Below, piece after piece: positions 1-7,382 of a stretch of DNA of 28,558 nt (position 1 is its first letter; each line of letters opens with the position of its first letter). This DNA is from Desulfobacteraceae bacterium (GTDB lineage: Bacteria; Desulfobacterota; Desulfobacteria; Desulfobacterales; Desulfobacteraceae). Below the pieces are notes generated by a model that saw nothing but the letters and a program-made list of their open reading frames with translations, was not told the DNA's origin and searched no databases. The stretch lies in the NCBI GenBank assembly GCA_022712835.1, contig JAFLJU010000019.1, forward strand, positions 1-28,558, in the 5' to 3' direction. Made by a program: the position numbers and the translations under genes.

Positions 1-1
1 C

Positions 2-172
2 ATTTTCGCGCTCTTTGGTGCGGGCATGAAGAAAGAGTCCGCAGAAGGCGTTGCCTTGTCCGTGGGCTTGGGTGTGGCGTTGTTCGCCGTATCCATCTGG
101 ATGGGAATGTACGTGTATCGCAGCTACAAAAAAGAAGCGACAGCCGCCGGCTATTCCGACAACGAAGATTAG
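2..172 (+). CDS. C-terminal end of an unidentified membrane protein (partial)
   Basis: An open frame enters from the left edge and stops at a TAG at 170-172, giving the last 56 residues of a protein. It contains one hydrophobic segment rich in Gly, Val and Ala, ending in GMYVYRSYKKE, and then a short polar tail ending in SDNED. This looks like a final transmembrane helix followed by a positively charged cytoplasmic edge. The start lies outside the window. I do not recognise the family; a transporter subunit is possible but not shown. The stop codon abuts the cruciform repeat at 171-292. Confidence 0.6.
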   Translation: MFALFGAGMKKESAEGVALSVGLGVALFAVSIWMGMYVYRSYKKEATAAGYSDNED

Positions 173-292
173 GCTGTTGAAACAGTACCATCTGCGTCGT
201 TGCTTCAAAAAGATAAAACCCTCACATAGGAAGACTATGCTTCGGCCTTTATCTTTTTTCGCGCCTAGCACCTGGCACTGTTTGAACAGCCT
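171..292. repeat. Cruciform intergenic repeat, copy 1
   Basis: A 122-base palindromic element fills the gap between two convergent genes. Its outer arms AGGCTGTTGAAACAGT (171-186) and ACTGTTTGAACAGCCT (277-292) pair at 15 of 16 positions. A second pair, AAAAAGATAAA (207-217) with TTTATCTTTTT (248-258), is perfect. An apical CATAG/CTATG pair lies at 225-239. It shares TGCGTCGTTGCT, CAAAAAGAT and GCGCCTAGCAC with the copy at 5424-5598. No protein is encoded. It could act as a bidirectional terminator and may be a MITE- or REP-like element. Confidence 0.75.
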
Positions 293-295
293 AAA

Positions 296-889
296 TTAAT
301 TGCTGTCGGGCATAAACCGACTCAGTCCCCGCTTCCACACCATCCACACAACGTAGGCCACAAGAATGCCTAGCAGCCATCCGGCAAGGACATCCACTGG
401 GTAGTGCTTGCCAAGGTAGACGCGTGAATATCCCACCAACATAGGTAGGATCAGGGGCCATTTTTTGAGCGCTGGCCAAAGCATAATGGCGAGGATCGCA
501 AGAACCATGGTGTTGGCACTATGGGCCGAGGGGAATGATGAACCCGTTTTCTTGACCTGCACAAAATCGGCGGGAAGCTGTTGCCAGAATCCGTGCGCTT
601 GATGGTGTGTGCTCGCTACGGAATTGAGCGGGCGGACGCGTTTTGACTGCTTTTTTATCAAGTTGGAAGTGAAGTCTGTCGCGCCCATGCCCACGAGAAG
701 AATCAGGAAAAATATGATCTGCCCCTTGCCGTGCCTGATGACCATGAAGGTCAGAACGAGAGCTATGGCAACGAACAGTGCGGTCATGGATGACAGAATC
801 GGCATGATGACGTCGAGCACGGGGGAACGCCATTCCTGGTTGATGAGCAGGAAGAGTTTGAGATCAAAGGCGTGCGTAGGAAAAGACAT
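296..889 (-). CDS. PAP2-family membrane phosphatase
   Basis: This 197-residue protein is a PAP2-type acid phosphatase with several membrane helices. The three family motifs are visible in order: KKQSKRVRP (KxxxxxxRP), SSFPSAHS (the PSGH motif with Ala for Gly), and SRVYLGKHYPVD (SRxxxxxHxxxD), which carries the nucleophilic histidine. Members hydrolyse lipid phosphates or diphosphates such as undecaprenyl-PP or phosphatidate at the periplasmic face; the substrate here cannot be told. The ATG at 889 is preceded by GGAG at a good distance. It is divergent from the glycosyltransferase, which would fit an envelope role. Its stop lies 4 bases beyond the cruciform repeat. Confidence 0.9.
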   Translation of the reverse strand: MSFPTHAFDLKLFLLINQEWRSPVLDVIMPILSSMTALFVAIALVLTFMVIRHGKGQIIFFLILLVGMGATDFTSNLIKKQSKRVRPLNSVASTHHQAHGFWQQLPADFVQVKKTGSSFPSAHSANTMVLAILAIMLWPALKKWPLILPMLVGYSRVYLGKHYPVDVLAGWLLGILVAYVVWMVWKRGLSRFMPDSN

Positions 890-988
890 AGGGCTCCTTC
901 ATGAAGTTTCCAAATTCATATAGCTCTTTGGCTCGTTCGGCAACAACTCGCCTTGTCAAACCGCGAAATATCGTTCAAAAGGTAACCC

Positions 989-2122
989 ATGGAGACACCT
1001 GTGAAAAAATCGCGCATTGCCATCACTATGCCCCGGTTCAGCCGCTATGGCGGGGCCGAGTCCTTTGCCTGGCGATTGAGCGATGCTCTGGCTGCACGCG
1101 GTCACGAGGTGGATTTTATCTGCGGGCGTTGCGAAAACGAACCGCCTGCGGGAGTTACTCCGGTTGTCGTCGGACGCTTCGGCGGCTTCCGTGTTATCAA
1201 AATTCTCTGGTTCGCCCTCATGGCAAATCGCGCTACTCGCAAGGGCAATTACGACTTCGTTTTCGGCATGGGGAACACGGTCAATCAGGATGTCCTGCGT
1301 ATTGGCGGCGGCTCCATCTCTGTCTTCTGGAAGCTCTCCATACGAGCCTGGCCCGAAGGTTCTGCCCGTTGGTTCAAGATGTTCAGGCGACGCTGTTCTC
1401 CGGCCAACTGGGCTATTCATCTGCTCGATAACCTCCGTATGCAGCGGACCAAACGTATTTTTGCCGTCTCTCACCTCGTGCGGGAATGGATTGTTCAGGC
1501 GCATCCCTCTGTGCCGAAATCTGACATTGAAGTTGTGTACAATCGCCCGGACCTGAACCGATTCTCGTCTGTTTCAGATGATGAACGGCAACGGTTGAGG
1601 CAGGAGGCGGATATCGCTGACGATACAGTGGTTATCGGCACGGCTGCTACAAATTTCGCGCTTAAAGGTATCCGTCACCTGATCATGACTCTGGCGTGTT
1701 TGCCCGAAAATCATGTCCTGCATGTGGCGGGCGGGCGGAATCCTGATAAGTATATTCGTCTGGCTAAAACGCTCGGCGTAGAGCATCGAGTGCGTTTTTG
1801 GGGCAAGGTCGATGACATGCCCACATTCTATCGCAGGACAGACATTTTTGTATTGGCGACCTTCTATGACGCGTGCTCTAACGCAGTGCTGGAAGCCTTG
1901 GCCTGTGGCTGCCGGGTGGCGTCCAGCGCACTGAACGGCAGCGCCTATTTCTTGCCTGAGAAGTGGATTTTTCCTGATCCGGGCGATGTGCCGAATCTGG
2001 CTGATGTGCTGCTTCGTATATCACGCGAGGATCGGCCGGGGCCGTTCGAATGGCCGTTGGATATGCCCACTGGCATCGAGCCGTATGTTGAAATGATCGA
2101 ACAATCCATTGCAAAGAAATAG
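989..2122 (+). CDS. GT4-type glycosyltransferase
   Basis: This 377-residue protein is a GT-B-fold retaining glycosyltransferase. The N-terminal half starts with a strand and RFSRYGGAESFAWRLSDAL, the usual acceptor-domain opening. The C-terminal half has FVLATFYDACSNAVLEALACG, the family's sugar-nucleotide motif with Asp in place of the first Glu of EX7E. The whole resembles the WaaG-like glycosyltransferases of lipopolysaccharide core synthesis, so it probably adds a sugar to an envelope polysaccharide at the cytoplasmic membrane. Donor and acceptor are not determined. AAAGG precedes the ATG. A bidirectional terminator follows directly, so it appears to be transcribed alone. Confidence 0.88.
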   Translation: METPVKKSRIAITMPRFSRYGGAESFAWRLSDALAARGHEVDFICGRCENEPPAGVTPVVVGRFGGFRVIKILWFALMANRATRKGNYDFVFGMGNTVNQDVLRIGGGSISVFWKLSIRAWPEGSARWFKMFRRRCSPANWAIHLLDNLRMQRTKRIFAVSHLVREWIVQAHPSVPKSDIEVVYNRPDLNRFSSVSDDERQRLRQEADIADDTVVIGTAATNFALKGIRHLIMTLACLPENHVLHVAGGRNPDKYIRLAKTLGVEHRVRFWGKVDDMPTFYRRTDIFVLATFYDACSNAVLEALACGCRVASSALNGSAYFLPEKWIFPDPGDVPNLADVLLRISREDRPGPFEWPLDMPTGIEPYVEMIEQSIAKK

Positions 2123-2155
2123 AAAAGCCGGGCTGAGCCCGGCTTTTCTTGTTTT
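2123..2155. terminator. Bidirectional intrinsic terminator
   Basis: AAAAGCCGGGC (2123-2133) pairs perfectly with GCCCGGCTTTT (2137-2147) around a 3-base loop. A T-rich run follows, and the A-rich left arm provides T residues on the other strand. It lies between the convergent stops of the glycosyltransferase and the UDP-glucuronate decarboxylase. Confidence 0.9.
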
Positions 2156-2157
2156 TT

Positions 2158-3114
2158 CTACTTATCGATATTTTTCAAATAGTTATCAAAGTACTCGATG
2201 GTCTTGATCAATCCATCTTTAAGCTGGATTTGCGGGTCCCAGCCCATGGTTTTTTTGGCCAGGGTGATGTCCGGCTTGCGCTGGGTCGGGTCGTCTTCGG
2301 GCAGGTCCTTGAAGACGATTTTGGACTTGGTGTCAATCATCTGGGTGACCGCTTCGGCCAGTTCCAGAATCGTGAATTCTACCGGGTTACCTAGGTTCAT
2401 GGGGCCAGTGAATTCGTCCGGGGTGTCTTCCATGAAGCCGATGATGCCGTCTACCAGATCGTCCACGTAACAGAAGCTGCGGGTCTGATCGCCTTTGCCA
2501 TAGACGGTGATATCTTCACCACGCAGGGCCTGAACAACGAAGTTCGAGACCACGCGGCCATCGTCCATGGTCATGCGCGGGCCGTAGGTGTTGAAAATGC
2601 GGCCAACCTTGATCTTCAGGTTGTGCTGGCGATTGTAATCAAAGAAAAGAGTTTCCGCGCAACGCTTGCCTTCGTCGTAACAGGAGCGGATGCCAGTGGG
2701 GTTGACGTTGCCCCAGTAACTTTCGGGCTGCGGATGGACTTCAGGGTCACCGTAGACTTCGCTGGTGGAAGCCTGGAAAATTTTGGCGCGAATACGCTTG
2801 GCAAGGCCGAGCATGTTGATGGCACCGTGTACGCTCGTCTTGGTGGTCTGCACCGGGTCGTACTGGTAGTGGATGGGCGATGCGGGGCAGGCGAGATTAT
2901 AAATCTCATCCACTTCTATATAAAGGGGGAATGTCACGTCGTGACGAATGACTTCGAAGTAGGGATTTTCCATCAGGTGCAGGATGTTTTCCTTACGACC
3001 CGTGAAAAAGTTGTCCACGCAAATGACTTCGTGCCCCATGGAAAGGAGTCGTTCGCAAATGTGGGAACCAAGAAAGCCGGAGCCGCCAGTAACAAGAACA
3101 CGTTTTTTCTTCAT
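2158..3114 (-). CDS. UDP-glucuronate decarboxylase (UDP-xylose synthase), SDR family
   Basis: This 318-residue extended SDR enzyme would convert UDP-glucuronate to UDP-xylose (or the 4-keto pentose) with bound NAD+, in the cytoplasm, as a nucleotide-sugar precursor. It shows the Rossmann motif [11 protein letters not shown] at residues 8-18, the catalytic [10 protein letters not shown]146 and K150 (YxxxK), and RSFCYVDD, as in UXS-type enzymes. I start at the ATG at 3114, where the conserved sequence begins. An upstream in-frame TTG at 3189 would add 25 unconserved residues. AAGG lies upstream but not ideally placed. The convergent glycosyltransferase suggests an envelope polysaccharide locus. 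An RmlB or GalE-like relative is the main alternative. Confidence 0.92.
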   Translation of the reverse strand: MKKKRVLVTGGSGFLGSHICERLLSMGHEVICVDNFFTGRKENILHLMENPYFEVIRHDVTFPLYIEVDEIYNLACPASPIHYQYDPVQTTKTSVHGAINMLGLAKRIRAKIFQASTSEVYGDPEVHPQPESYWGNVNPTGIRSCYDEGKRCAETLFFDYNRQHNLKIKVGRIFNTYGPRMTMDDGRVVSNFVVQALRGEDITVYGKGDQTRSFCYVDDLVDGIIGFMEDTPDEFTGPMNLGNPVEFTILELAEAVTQMIDTKSKIVFKDLPEDDPTQRKPDITLAKKTMGWDPQIQLKDGLIKTIEYFDNYLKNIDK

Positions 3115-3280
3115 GAAGGAGACCTTGCAAAAAAGGCCCGTTTTGTCAATGTACTGTGAGAAATAGTAGGTAATCTCAATAAGAGGCAATTAGGGGCGAT
3201 TTTTTTGAAAAATAGTCGGACTGTGGAAAAGAAAATCGTCCAAGTGGTTGACGTAGTGTAGTGAGCGTGAGATTTACTGT

Positions 3281-3310
3281 ATGAAAATTCTTTTAAACGG
3301 GTGCGTGTAA
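3281..3310 (+). CDS. Possible 9-codon leader peptide upstream of comB
   Basis: An ATG at 3281 opens a frame of nine codons, MKILLNGCV, whose TAA ends on the base before the comB ATG at 3311. The abutting stop and start would allow translational coupling, and the comB ATG itself has only a weak ribosome site. No strong ribosome site precedes this mini-ORF either, so it may be chance. Confidence 0.25.
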   Translation: MKILLNGCV

Positions 3311-4009
3311 ATGCTTGTCAATGTTGTTGAATGCCTTAGTGGAGCGCATAAAGCGCAAGGTCTTGTTGTCGTTGTTGACGTCTTCCGAGCTTTCTCTGTG
3401 GCATGTTATGCTGTGGAAAATGGCGCCAGCGATTACTACGCTGTGGATAAAGTTGCGCGGGCCGAAGAACTGGCAGCCGAGCAGGACGCCATTCTCATGG
3501 GCGAACGTGATTGTATCAAAGTCAAAGGCTTTGCTCATGGCAACTCGCCCACCGAGATCGAGCATGTCGATTTTACCGGGAAAACCATAGTTCACACCAC
3601 CAGCGCCGGAACCAAGGGGTTATTGGCCAGTGCCTCGGCTGACGAGATAATCACCGGAGCATTCGTTAATGCAAAGGCGATCGTTGAGTATATTCGCAGC
3701 CGAGAGCCGGAAGTGGTGACCATTGTCGCCATGGGCACCGGGGGGATTATGCGTGCTCAGGAAGACATGATGTGCGCCATGTATTTGAAGAATGAGTTGG
3801 AAGAGTATCCCAACAGTTTCGAGACGCTGAAAACATTCCTTGCCAAGGTGGACAGCGCAGAGAAATTTTTTGATGAATCCAAGGACTATGCTCCGGAACG
3901 GGATTTTGAATTGTGTATGGATCTTGATCGGTTTGATTTTGTGTTGCAGGCCACTCCCCACGCGGATGGGGTTGTGCGGCTTGAAAAAATAAAAGCCATT
4001 ACATCGTAA
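3311..4009 (+). CDS. comB: ComB-like 2-phosphosulfolactate phosphatase
   Basis: This 232-residue protein belongs to the ComB family, which in methanogens releases phosphate from 2-phosphosulfolactate during coenzyme M synthesis. It has the N-terminal core VVVVDVFRAFS, a central HTTSAGTKGL, and the TGGIMRAQEDMMCA stretch of the family. Many bacterial homologues lack a coenzyme M pathway, so the true substrate here is uncertain and may be another sulfonate or phosphate ester. The protein is soluble and cytoplasmic. The ATG lacks a strong ribosome site and directly follows a nine-codon mini-ORF. The response regulator gene follows after 18 bases, so the two are probably co-transcribed. Confidence 0.85.
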   Translation: MLVNVVECLSGAHKAQGLVVVVDVFRAFSVACYAVENGASDYYAVDKVARAEELAAEQDAILMGERDCIKVKGFAHGNSPTEIEHVDFTGKTIVHTTSAGTKGLLASASADEIITGAFVNAKAIVEYIRSREPEVVTIVAMGTGGIMRAQEDMMCAMYLKNELEEYPNSFETLKTFLAKVDSAEKFFDESKDYAPERDFELCMDLDRFDFVLQATPHADGVVRLEKIKAITS

Positions 4010-4027
4010 TTGATATACAGGGTACCC

Positions 4028-5362
4028 ATGAGTAAAAGCATGCAAAAAGTACTTATCGTTGATGATTCACAGACCAATCTCGCTCTGCTTGACCACATGC
4101 TGGGCCAGGACGGTTGCGATATCATTCAGGCCAACAGCGGCATTGAAGCCGTGGAAATGGTTAGGAAAAATGACTTTGCGCTGATCCTGCTGGATATCCA
4201 GATGCCCGGCATGAACGGCTACGAGGCCGCTCTCCGTATAAAGGAATTGGATCGGGGCAGACACGTGCCGATCATCTTTATCACCGCAATTTTTCAGGCC
4301 GAGGAAAACGTCAAACAGGGTTATGAAACTGGCGCTGTGGATTATCTTTTCCGTCCGGTGGATGTGGAGATGCTTAAGAGCAAGGTCCAGGTCTTCCTGC
4401 AAATGAACCAGCAGAAATTGATGTTGGAACGTGAGATCGAACAGCGCATCAAGTCCGAGAATGCGCTGGCACAGGCCGAAGAGAAATATCGCACCATATT
4501 TGAGCGTGCTGTGGAAGGCATTTTTCAATCCAGCCTTGAGGGGACGTTCAAAGAGGTCAACCCGGCTATGGTACGCCTGTTTGGGTATACATCCTCTGAT
4601 GAAATGATCGGTGTGGACGGTTTGCGGCTGGCGATTATGTCTGATGGTGATGAACGCAAGGAATATTTGGAGATTATCAAGCGCGATGGGTTCGTCTCCA
4701 ACTTCGAATTTCGTGCCCGCAAGCAGAATGGCGAAGTTATCTGGTGCTCGGAAAGCTCTCGACTGGTCTCCATCGATGGTGAGGAACTCGTTGAAGGGGT
4801 GCTGGAAGATATTTCTCAGCGAAAGCAGACCGAACTGGAACTCAAGCACCTTGCCACTGTGGACAGCCTGACGGGCATTCCCAATAGGCACATATTTTTC
4901 GATCGGCTGGAGTTGTCTCTGGCCCACGCCAAGCGTTATAATAGCCTGGCTGCTGTTTTGTTCATCGACTTGAATGAGTTCAAGAAGGTCAATGACACGT
5001 ATGGGCATCAGACTGGTGACGAATTGTTGCGTATGGTCGCGGAACGATTGAATCAACGAACCCGAGAAACCGATACCCTTGCACGGTTGGGTGGCGATGA
5101 GTTTGGCGTGCTGCTGACGCACCTCGATGATGAAAAAGTTGCTGAGAACGTGGCCCAGGATTTTATTGATGTGCTTGAATCACCGTTCTTTATTCAGGGT
5201 GAGACTGTCACTATTGGTGCCACCATCGGTATCAGTTTTTATCCCGAAGATGGCAAAGACAGTGTTACGCTGATCAGCCGAGCCGACGCCGCCATGTATG
5301 GGGCCAAGAAGCGGGGTGCTGTCCAATATGGTACCTACCAGGACTGCGGTATTCCCAAGTAG
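4028..5362 (+). CDS. Response regulator with REC, PAS and GGDEF domains (diguanylate cyclase)
   Basis: This 444-residue cytoplasmic protein would make cyclic-di-GMP. The REC domain (about 5-125) has D12, D13, phosphoacceptor D56 in LLDIQMPG and T86. The usual conserved Lys is Arg (R109 in FRPVD). A short coiled linker leads to a PAS domain (about 150-265). The GGDEF domain (about 275-440) has an intact GGDEF near 355-359, and RETD five residues upstream is a complete RxxD inhibitory site, so product feedback is expected. I chose the ATG at 4028; an in-frame TTG at 4010 adds six unconserved residues. It lies 18 bases after comB. No partner kinase is in the window. Confidence 0.92.
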   Translation: MSKSMQKVLIVDDSQTNLALLDHMLGQDGCDIIQANSGIEAVEMVRKNDFALILLDIQMPGMNGYEAALRIKELDRGRHVPIIFITAIFQAEENVKQGYETGAVDYLFRPVDVEMLKSKVQVFLQMNQQKLMLEREIEQRIKSENALAQAEEKYRTIFERAVEGIFQSSLEGTFKEVNPAMVRLFGYTSSDEMIGVDGLRLAIMSDGDERKEYLEIIKRDGFVSNFEFRARKQNGEVIWCSESSRLVSIDGEELVEGVLEDISQRKQTELELKHLATVDSLTGIPNRHIFFDRLELSLAHAKRYNSLAAVLFIDLNEFKKVNDTYGHQTGDELLRMVAERLNQRTRETDTLARLGGDEFGVLLTHLDDEKVAENVAQDFIDVLESPFFIQGETVTIGATIGISFYPEDGKDSVTLISRADAAMYGAKKRGAVQYGTYQDCGIPK

Positions 5363-5396
5363 CCGTTTTTCTTACTTCCAAAGATTAAATATTCGA

Positions 5397-5422
5397 AAGC
5401 GCCCCGCATAAGCGGGACGCTT
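5397..5422 (+). terminator. Hairpin downstream of the GGDEF gene, first of two near-identical copies
   Basis: AAGCGCCCCGC (5397-5407) pairs with GCGGGACGCTT (5412-5422) over an ATAA loop with one mismatch. It is followed by CA instead of a T run, so termination may be weak. It matches the hairpin at 5625-5650 at all but one base. Confidence 0.6.
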
Positions 5423-5423
5423 C

Positions 5424-5598
5424 AGGCTGCTGACAAAGGCCCGATTGCGTCGTTGCTGCAAAAAGATCAGATCCTAACGTACAGGAAGTACATCTCTGCT
5501 CTCGATATCCGTAAAACTCGAAGACTCGCTTAACGGCTAGTCGGCCTTCGGCCCTGATCTTTTTTTGCGCCTAGCACTCGAACCTTTCTCAGCAGCCT
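5424..5598. repeat. Cruciform intergenic repeat, copy 2
   Basis: This 175-base palindromic element has outer arms AGGCTGCTGACAAAGG (5424-5439) and CCTTTCTCAGCAGCCT (5583-5598), which pair at 15 of 16 positions. Inner arms AAAAAGATCAG (5460-5470) and CTGATCTTTTT (5554-5564) are perfect. It shares TGCGTCGTTGCT (5446-5457) and GCGCCTAGCAC (5567-5577) with copy 1, but the middle is longer. In both copies substitutions tend to occur on both sides of a stem, so pairing rather than exact sequence is kept. It is wedged between two copies of a GC-rich hairpin. Confidence 0.75.
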
Positions 5599-5624
5599 GC
5601 AAGAGTGGGGTTGTCAACACACTG

Positions 5625-5653
5625 AAGCGCCCCGCATAAGCGGGGCGCTTTTT
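5625..5653 (+). terminator. Intrinsic terminator, second hairpin copy
   Basis: AAGCGCCCCGC (5625-5635) and GCGGGGCGCTT (5640-5650) form a perfect 11-bp stem with an ATAA loop, followed by a T run. This is the better of the two terminators after the GGDEF gene. Confidence 0.85.
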
Positions 5654-5908
5654 GTGTCGTTTTGTGCAAATTTGAGGGCTTTTGAGGGGGTGTCGTTTGC
5701 CCTTTGGTGCGAGCATGAAGGTGACTCTCAACATTATCCAGAGGCCCAGCAGAGTTAAGTAATTGGACGACTTACGTGTCTGAGCGCTTGAGAAAAAAAG
5801 GGCAATGTACTTGACTTACCCCTTCTGTTGGGGCATGGAACTCGATAACTTTGTAATAAAAGTTTTATTTCAAGGTGTTTCAGCAAATTTACTGCCAAAG
5901 GATCGGGT
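5654..5908 (+). promoter_or_regulatory. Upstream region of the nuo operon
   Basis: This non-coding stretch must carry the nuo promoter, since a terminator precedes it and nuoA follows. A TTGACT at 5811-5816 resembles a -35 box, but no good -10 lies 16-18 bases further on, so I do not assign a promoter firmly. AATAAAA-G-TTTTATT at 5855-5869 is a perfect palindrome and could be an operator. AAAGGA at about 5897-5902 is the nuoA ribosome site. Confidence 0.4.
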
Positions 5909-6286
5909 ATGGTTTTTAACTGGCTGCATTTTGCAATTATTCTGTTTCTGCTCGCTGGGCTTTTATTTGCCTGCGGGCCGTTAATTCTAGCATCGCTGCT
6001 GGCTCCGAGAGCTCGGGGTGGGGACATTGGTATGCCGTATGAGTGCGGCATGGTTCCTTACGGCAGTTCGTGGGCGCGGTGGGGCGTATCTTATTATGTA
6101 TATGCCCTGATCTTCCTCGCCTTTGATGTAGATGTTCTTTACTTATTTCCAGTTTCCACGGCTTATGCAGAAGCTGATGGCTGGGTTGCATTTGTAAAGG
6201 TATTCATCTTCCTGTCCTTCCTTATTCTTTCCGTCGCCTACTTCTGGGCGAAAGGGGTGTTTACATGGCCGCGGAAGATTCAGTAG
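5909..6286 (+). CDS. nuoA: NADH-quinone oxidoreductase subunit A
   Basis: This 125-residue membrane subunit of complex I has three transmembrane helices. The signature PYECGM lies in the loop after helix 1, and [11 protein letters not shown] in helix 2 carries the conserved acidic residues near the quinone channel. Length is normal for the family. AAAGGA lies six bases before the ATG. It is the first gene of the nuo operon, and its end overlaps nuoB by 22 bases, suggesting translational coupling. Confidence 0.97.
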   Translation: MVFNWLHFAIILFLLAGLLFACGPLILASLLAPRARGGDIGMPYECGMVPYGSSWARWGVSYYVYALIFLAFDVDVLYLFPVSTAYAEADGWVAFVKVFIFLSFLILSVAYFWAKGVFTWPRKIQ

Positions 6287-6810
6287 TCCAAAAAGAGATG
6301 TTGACGGCGTGCGGACACCACATGGATCCGCCCATTGTCAATATCGAACTGGCTCAGGACATTCTCGACATCTGTCGGTCCATGTCCCTGTGGCCCATGA
6401 CGTTCGGACTTGCCTGCTGCGCTATCGAAATGATGGCGACCGGTATGGCACGGTTCGACATGGCTCGCTTCGGCGCGGAAGTTTTCCGTCCGTCGCCGCG
6501 TCAGGCTGACGTCATGATCGTCGCGGGAACCGTGACCAAGAAGATGGCACCCGCAGTCGTCAGACTGTACGAACAGATGCCCGGGCCCAAGTGGGTCATC
6601 GCTATGGGTAACTGCGCCATCTCCGGTGGACCGTTCAAGATCAAGGACAACTACAACGTGGTCGAAGGTGTTGATAACATCATCCCCGTTGATGTGTACG
6701 TACCGGGTTGCCCGCCCAGACCGGAAGCGCTCCTAGAGGGTTTCTTCCAGTTGCAGCGGGAGATCACCGGCAAGCGTTGGTGGCCTGTGGCTGCCGAAGT
6801 GGGGAGCTAG
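6265..6810 (+). CDS. nuoB: NADH-quinone oxidoreductase subunit B (N2 cluster)
   Basis: This 181-residue Q-module subunit binds the terminal [4Fe-4S] cluster N2, which hands electrons to quinone. The ligands are visible: adjacent C51 and C52 in [11 protein letters not shown]117 in MGNCAISGG and C149 in [11 protein letters not shown]. The [21 protein letters not shown] core is typical. The ATG at 6265 lies inside the end of nuoA with an AAAGGGG upstream. Only three bases separate it from nuoC. Confidence 0.97.
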   Translation: MAAEDSVVQKEMLTACGHHMDPPIVNIELAQDILDICRSMSLWPMTFGLACCAIEMMATGMARFDMARFGAEVFRPSPRQADVMIVAGTVTKKMAPAVVRLYEQMPGPKWVIAMGNCAISGGPFKIKDNYNVVEGVDNIIPVDVYVPGCPPRPEALLEGFFQLQREITGKRWWPVAAEVGS

Positions 6811-6813
6811 CCC

Positions 6814-7341
6814 ATGCTTCAAGTGCTTGAAGGTATCACCACCCAGTGTGTGGCCAAGCAGGATCAAGGCAAGACGGGACACGTCTGGTCTATCTTCCTG
6901 GCCCCAGGTCAGATCGTTAAAGCTGCCCAGAAGCTTTACGAAGCCGAGTATTCCCTCGAAGACGTCCTTGCTATGGACTTCGAAGAGGGGTTTTTAGTGC
7001 TCTATCATTTCAACCGATGGAATATCGACGAGCGCGTCACGCTTCGGGTTCTCCTGTCCAAGGACAATCCGTCTGTGCCGTCCATCGCTTCGATTTTCGA
7101 TGGTGCCGAGTGGCATGAGCGGGAAACCCGCGACTTCCACGGCATCAATTTCGAGAACAACCCCAATCTCGTGCCTCTGCTGATGGATGCCGAGGATGTG
7201 GATGTTCATCCGTTGGTAAAAACCGCCAAGGTCCGCAAGTCCATCAAGGACGTCCTGGATCTGGGCGAGATTATTTCCTGTAACAAGGAAATAGAAGAAT
7301 TGTTCGCGGAAGCGGAGGCCTCGGAGGCCTCCGATGCGTAG
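6814..7341 (+). CDS. nuoC: NADH-quinone oxidoreductase subunit C (30 kDa)
   Basis: This 175-residue peripheral subunit contacts NuoD and NuoB in the Q module and has no cofactor. The family signature appears as EWHERETRDFHGINFENNPNL, with the usual HP of the FxxHPxL part replaced by NP. NuoC and NuoD are separate here rather than fused as in E. coli. The C-terminus is Glu/Ala/Ser-rich and is encoded by a short tandem GGAGGCCTC repeat at 7314-7331, which probably has no function beyond coding. Confidence 0.95.
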   Translation: MLQVLEGITTQCVAKQDQGKTGHVWSIFLAPGQIVKAAQKLYEAEYSLEDVLAMDFEEGFLVLYHFNRWNIDERVTLRVLLSKDNPSVPSIASIFDGAEWHERETRDFHGINFENNPNLVPLLMDAEDVDVHPLVKTAKVRKSIKDVLDLGEIISCNKEIEELFAEAEASEASDA

Positions 7342-7382
7342 GCCGGGGCACCCGGTCGGTATATAAACCGGACTGAGAGTTT

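Noticed and set aside
3115..3189. N-terminal extension of the UDP-glucuronate decarboxylase from a TTG
   Set aside because: The added 25 residues precede the Rossmann motif in a way not seen in the family, and a normal ATG is present at 3114.
5537..5734. 65-codon minus-strand ORF in the region before nuoA
   Set aside because: It runs through the arm of the cruciform repeat and the terminator hairpin and has no ribosome site worth noting.
5811..5840. TTGACT as a firm nuo -35 box
   Set aside because: No acceptable -10 sequence lies 16-18 bases downstream, so only the general promoter region is annotated.
7314..7331. Tandem GGAGGCCTC repeat at the end of nuoC
   Set aside because: It encodes a plain Glu-Ala-Ser repeat in the C-terminal tail; only two copies and no sign of a regulatory role.
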